Source: Icerya purchasi
Lineage: Eukaryota; Arthropoda; Insecta; Hemiptera; Monophlebidae
Direction: 5' to 3'
Assembly (NCBI GenBank): GCA_039619475.1
Contig: CM077115.1
Coordinates: 556,100,826 to 556,164,825, forward strand
DNA: 64,000 nt
Positions 58,661 through 64,000 of the stretch are shown here, one piece after another; within the stretch, counting starts at the first letter, position 1, and each line of letters starts with the position of its first letter. Position numbers and translations under genes: made by a program. The notes below the pieces were generated by a model. That model was not told the DNA's origin and did no database searches. It saw nothing but the letters and a program-made list of their open reading frames with translations.

Positions 58661-59730
58661 CAGGTAGAAAAAATTAAGAAACGGTTAATAAGGCACACTT
58701 TTAATACAGCTTTCTTGGTTGCCCACTATTTTCGCGTCGCTATTGATGTATTACACAATTTCTTTGCCATTTGCGAGCCAAGTGGTATTTTAATTTTTTT
58801 TCTGTCTTGTTTTTGCTCTCGACATCCATCTTTTATTCTCCTAAATCCCGGCTGCTATTTGCAATTACGTTTTTCCTAATTCTTTTCTCCTTCTTCCGTA
58901 TTTCTTCCTCGGTTAATCTATTTTAACTAGATTCTATTTCCTGTGCCTCACATTTTTTTTCAGCTTTGTTTCCACCTTTTGTGTTATACGTGTCATTTTC
59001 TACTTTTATTACATAATGCATTAAATATCACTGTCATCTACGGTCTTTTGCGCTTCAATAAAAACGAAAAGAGATATAAAAAGGAAAAATTATTATCTAC
59101 GACTACAACATCATCCACTGAAACGCCATTGTGTAGCGAATTATGGAGTTCCGTTCGAGTAGAATTCGAATCATACTCTTGAAAATATATGTATATCGGT
59201 AATTATCATCGCTTACGCTTTTGGGTTAATATTCACAGTAGACGAGCCTAAATAAATTCGAAAAAAAAAAAAAAATCAAAAACACAACATCACTTTTAAA
59301 CAATTGTTTCTACTATGCTTTAAAAACAAAATCTATTCAATAGATGCTTTTGAGCGAATTCATCGCACAGGGAAAATAGATGGCGTAAATATTATTCCAA
59401 AAAGCTAAAACGGATTTCGTTTTCATCGCTGCGAAATATTTCAAAAAGAGAAAGCGGATGAGTGGTGTATCATTCGTTTTGGCCTGCGGCAGGTTTAAAT
59501 CAGTTTTTTTTCTTTTTCCGAATACTTGCAAATATAAACATCGATTAACTTTTTGACGATTTCCTCCATTCCGGCTGTAATTTGAGAGAGCGCAATAATT
59601 ATTGGCGCGGTGAACTCGATCGAATGGAAGAAGACTAAAGCGAGAACGAAGAGCCGAAAGATAGGAGGTTTTTGCAACCGCACATTCTTTACATAACATT
59701 CCATTGTAATCGGTACAATCTGTATTCCGT
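58661..59730. other. Unassigned stretch
   Basis: No gene was recognised. A poly(A) run lies at about 59262-59275. The minus frames at 59337-59768 and 59495-59704 overlap each other and carry no known domain, apart from the repeat at their upstream end. Confidence 0.4.
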
Positions 59731-59793
59731 ACCAGGTTTACCAGGTTCACCAGGTTTACCAGGTTCACCAGCTTTACCAGCTTTACCGGGCTC
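59731..59793. repeat. 9-bp minisatellite with collagen-like reading
   Basis: Seven 9-bp units (ACCAGGTTT, ACCAGGTTC, twice, then ACCAGCTTT twice, then ACCGGGCTC). The minus strand reads PGKAGKAGEPGKPGEPGKPG, a perfect Gly-X-Y series with typical Lys/Glu/Pro placement, inside a stop-free frame of about 75 codons. The plus strand reads PGLPGSPGLPGSP. A collagen exon is possible, but no convincing splice sites were found, and a simple minisatellite explains the pattern equally well. Confidence 0.6.
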
Positions 59794-61228
59794 AGTTATA
59801 TTGTGTAGCTTCGGTAATTGGCTCGGCCGTCGAAACGGATGGATAACTATCGCATGTTCGGTATTGTATGAAAGGCGTAGCTCGACTCTTTCTATCCGAG
59901 CTAACTGTAGCTATTAGCGCAGAGCAATCGGACATGCAAATAAGTCAGCCGTCGCTACCTGCATTCTGGGTCGTCGCTTTGTTACTTGCGATAGTGGAAC
60001 TGATATTGATACAGTGTGCGCTTAGAAAGAATGCAGCTCCCAGTTCCATTCCGATTTACTGTTTTCCAGCATGTAGGTCAGTGTGACAATAGCATAGCCA
60101 TTTCGTTGCACAAAAAGAAAAAAGTGAAATCGCTCGCCACACAGATTAGCTCGGCCAGGAGCGCGCATGTTCCGCCTCATTTGTGAAAACTCTTTCCTTT
60201 CTTTCTAAATTTGATCAAAGTTAATTTCATAAAAAAAACAAAAAAAAAACAACAAAAAAACACGTCCGTTAAAGGGGGACCGGGCCGCGATGCAAATGCT
60301 AAAAATCGTATAGATCGGCCGCTATTAGGACGGTTTTCATAAATCTGTATCGGTTTTCTCCGCAATTATGCGACCTCGTCCTTTGTTTTTTTTTTTTTTT
60401 TTTTTTTTAGGAAATCATATGTTGAATATAACGGTGTTACTGTGTCGCGTGAGTACCGTGTAGTCTCGGCTGTTTGCTATTTTGGATTTTTATTAATAGG
60501 GGGATATCAAAAAAGAGATATCGTCGAAATTTCTTTCGTTTGCTTATGGCGTAGATAAGCATAGATGATAAGATCAGTTGAAGACCGTAACAGTTTGCAA
60601 CAACACGACTTGGACTAAATTTACTTTAGATTCCCAGATATTATAAATTTCATGCAAGAATTCAAATACAGTATGTGCTGGGACTGTTATGTATAACTCT
60701 TTACTGGCAGATGTAAAAACTTTATTAAATAATCCCAAACATAAATTACTGACCCCTTATACGCTTATGTTCTAGCACTTTATAAATAAATAAATAAATT
60801 GAAATAAAAGTAAATTATAAATAGAAAGAAAAAAATAAAATAAAATAAAAATGGGAAAAATTAACTGTTCCAATACTTTAAATTTGTTGCAGTATGTGTG
60901 GATGTGTGTGTATGCTTAAAATACTTTCGTGACTTTCCGTATGAATGTACACATACGATGGGATATTGGCTGAGTGCCTGTTTGAAATGTAAAATGTGAG
61001 GATTCAATGAATGATATGTGGCTGTTTATTCTTTTTACAGTTATTTTCAAAGTTGTTTTCATTTGTTTATATGTAATTCGTTTCTTTTTATTTGATATAC
61101 ATAGGTTTATTTAATTTAAAATAGGATATTATTAATAATTGAAAGTTTAAAAGTTTATGTAAAACCTTCGTTTTACTTTTTATAATATTCTCTTCTCGTG
61201 CGCATCTATTGCACTCCACTTCTCGCGC
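59794..61228. other. Unassigned stretch
   Basis: No gene was recognised. A poly(T) run lies at about 60387-60409. AAAT and AAAATA repeats lie at about 60781-60850. Confidence 0.4.
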
Positions 61229-61260
61229 TAATAAAAATATCTGATTTGATTTGATTTGAA
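61229..61260 (+). repeat. (ATTTG)n tract, possible LINE 3' tail
   Basis: CTAATAAAAATATCTGATTT GATTTGATTTGA looks like a polyadenylation-type AATAAA-like signal followed by a pentamer tail, a pattern found at the 3' ends of some non-LTR elements. The body upstream is not recognisable. Confidence 0.4.
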
Positions 61261-64000
61261 TTATTCCAAATCCATGTGCTTCACGGTTGGCCATGATATA
61301 AAATTATTGTTTTTAATTAACAAAGAAACGTATGTTTCTGATTTAAGGGCATATACAGATTCAGAACTTAATTTCTTATATCAATAACACAATCAAGCTA
61401 AACTGTACGTTACTCAAAATTACTAAATAACTTAACCGTATGGTTCGTTGTTAGTTAAACTGCTGTTCTTTATGGTCTTCTACGACAAGTACATAAAAAT
61501 TATTGAAAAAGTTCCGGAACATCCTATTGTAGGTGTTTAATCAAAATGCCGAATTATTAAATTTTTATGTTAAATATGAATCTCTTGTTTATTATACGGG
61601 AAATATCTAAATCGAAATCTATCTATGATATATATATATATATATATATATATTATACATAAGGATGAAATATAAAATATCGCTTGGAGTTCCAGGGGGA
61701 GGGGGCATAACGCTGGAATAGTACGTTCGAAATAACGCCGAGATTCGCATTGGTCCAAAGTTTAGTCCTTGATTTTTATTCTCCTTAATACACATTATCA
61801 AAATAAAATATCTGGACTTGGAATTCTCATCAAAAGGAAAAAATTGTTTAATCTGTATTTTACTTCACCACTTTTTTTTCGATTTTTTCTTGCGATATTA
61901 TTCTGATTATTGCAAGTAACTTCTATAAGTATAATTAAGTATACGTACTATATAAACCAACGAGGTCTAAATCGCGGTATTAGAGCTATTTAAGCAATTA
62001 TAAACGAAATTTGCCGGGGGGGAAAAAAAATTAGGTTTAATTAAATTTTTTTCAGACGAAAGTTGTTGCGAATAGATAAAATTTTCAGGCTCTAGATTTC
62101 TAGTTATTTTGTTTTTGGTGGGGAATTAACATTCGATGGAAGGATTTCCCTAAACCGTTTAATACCAAAAAAAAAAGGCTTACTAACAAACGGCAAACGA
62201 TTAAAGAAAATACACGGCAATTTCGGCGAAGGTTTAAAAAACAGTCGCCCTGTTTCGGGAAATTTAATCTTTTATCATATATAACGGAAACGATTAAACG
62301 ATTAGCGTGTCTCTCGCTTAATGCCAAAGGCTAATAGAAAAGAATCACCTAAAAGAGGCCTTTTCCGACCTAATTTCAAACTATTATTTTTCAATGACAC
62401 TCCGAACGAAGCGAGCAGGGACCGCGCGGGCCAGTAATTAACCGAGATCATTTCAAGTTATTATTCGCTTCTCAAATGATTTAACCTAATTTTTTTTTTT
62501 ATTCGCAATCATTAAAATGATTTAATAGAACAAACCTTTTTTTGTTATAAAAGTTTTATATTAGCCGTAATTTGCTTTAAATTTAATTAATCAAGTAGAA
62601 ACACAATGCCGCATTAGCTCGAACACGTCTTAGTGATAAAGACGAAACCGGAGTCGGAGATTCATACAAATGATGATTTTTAGATTTTATATATTATCAT
62701 ATTTTAGTGCATTTTAAATGTTTCGCGAGACAAGTTCTAAATTTTTATTTATTTATTTTTTTTTATACACCGGTCCAATTGGCGTTGCTACACCGTTTAT
62801 TATTAATTTATTTTTACTTTGCATAAGGCCTTATAATTTATACCGTCCACCCCTATTGACTGCTATGACAGTATTTAGATAGAAGTTCTAAATTAATGAT
62901 AAATTTAAAATATAAATAAAAAATGTTGATTATTTGTGAGTTTAGCAAATCGCAATATTGCGTAGAGCTATAAAATACAGCGTTATATGTATATTTTAAA
63001 ATTCGTAATTTTAATACGTTACACACTAAATAGTATCATCCGGTTGTCGTGGAACTTGAGAAAATTTGTTTATGTCACCGATGGTTTAGTAAATGTGTCT
63101 CTAGGGAAAAGGGCACGTGGGAACAGGGTACAGGCCAATCAGTAATATTCCCTGGCCTTTAGGAGCGGATTTTTCTTTAAATTGTTGTCGACTCGGCGAC
63201 GAATTTATTATAATACCACCGATCTATCGATTCCCCGAATATTTTATACGTCCTACACAATTTCCTCGGCTGCTCGTCTCCTCCTACTGCAGTTTCGCTG
63301 TTCCCATTACAGTTGGTGTCCTTTTGTATTTTTAATTTGCGCCCGACCGACATATTTTTAAAAATCCGAACATTTTCTTTGAAATTTCCTTTCACACGCT
63401 AAGTTTGTGTCCCGAATATTAATTAATAATCACGCTAAGGGGCGGTCTAATAAACGTTTCTACCTACATATATGTATATCGTTTAATGCTTTTTGAAACG
63501 CTTGAAAAAATTTATTTTTGTTTTTTTGTTTTTTTTTTTTTTTTCAAAGCGCCACGGAATAAAGCAATAACAAAAATTCATACAGAAAAAAAAAAAAAAC
63601 GTAACTAAAGAAATTCCGAACATTCCGAATTCCTGAAAAGGAGCATTCAGTGGCGCATTCTGTTGGACGGTGGCGACATCAAGTAAAAACTCCCATTCAA
63701 ACTCTTCGTAATTTAAAATACGTTTTGCAACAACGGGGGCACCAAGTTGCACAATTAAGAGAATTTCCTTTAAATTCCTTTTTCAAAAGCCACGTTCTCT
63801 TTACTTATTTCAATTTCACCATTGGAACATTTGAAATTCTGAGCTTGTGAACATTATAGTCGTTCTATTTCACTGTCCTTTTCTGTCGAAAGTCTAAGTC
63901 AAGCGACAACTGCGACAGACTTATCCGTTCGTTGGATTAAAAAATCTAATGAATATTATTATTCGAAAATAGCTCTGTACTTCTGTGCAATCTCTAATCC
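61261..64000. other. Unassigned AT-rich stretch to the window end
   Basis: No gene was recognised. It includes (TA)n at about 61628-61652, poly(T) at about 63524-63544 and a short GC-richer patch at 63110-63160 with an E-box CACGTG and a CCAAT. Open frames (62100-62327, 63117-63335, 63483-63752) have no known domain. Confidence 0.4.

Noticed and set aside
59337..59768. 143-codon minus frame starting with NLV repeats
   Set aside because: The NLV repeats are a shifted reading of the collagen-like 9-bp minisatellite. The rest has no known domain.

Overview
This is eukaryotic nuclear DNA, most likely from an arthropod and probably an insect. It is strongly AT-rich, full of poly(A)/poly(T) runs and microsatellites, and has no operons, no long open frames and no recognisable intact host gene. 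The coding relics I can read are almost all pieces of non-LTR retrotransposons: jockey-like reverse transcriptase, RNase H, CCHC/HC tails, and one endonuclease-domain tail. The clade assignment rests on reading these translations by eye, not on a search.

Layout. 0-5 kb: a diverged tandem duplication at the left edge, a small palindrome, a TA-tailed retroposon-like repeat and a MITE with perfect 31-bp ends. 5-12.7 kb: two tRNA-derived SINE copies, two LINE relics, a CAGTGGCGGATCCA-ended element, three TA-tailed repeats in a row (two head to head) and a piggyBac-like MITE with TTAA flanks. 12.7-18 kb: mostly unassigned DNA with one LINE relic and a minisatellite. 18.2-19.85 kb: the only clearly GC- and CpG-rich stretch, the best candidate for a promoter or first exon, though no gene is proven. 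20-28.7 kb: unassigned DNA with a LINE relic, a SINE and an AT minisatellite. 28.7-34 kb: a transposon-like element with inverted clusters of a ~15-bp repeat at its ends, a SINE, several inverted-repeat elements and a 1.1-kb fold-back. 36-47.6 kb: E2F-like sites, a SINE, a composite LINE insertion flanked by a 12-bp duplication, a jockey relic, a nearly perfect 264-bp-arm palindrome, two related TIR elements, an R1-like LINE tail and a MITE. 47.6-64 kb: sparse, with LINE tails, one more TIR element, one more TA-tailed repeat and a collagen-like 9-bp minisatellite.

Two dispersed repeat families stand out. The first, named the GAAAACG family here, has at least six members with inverted ends containing a motif close to CTGANGA-T-hairpin-GAAAACGTTT. 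This resembles a hammerhead ribozyme core apart from one consistent extra U. The second, named the AATTACGTTG family here, has seven copies whose common end abuts a (TA)n or (CA)n tract in every case, with variable truncation of the other end, as expected for a retroposon with a microsatellite tail or target. No tRNA, rRNA, CRISPR or prokaryotic features were seen.
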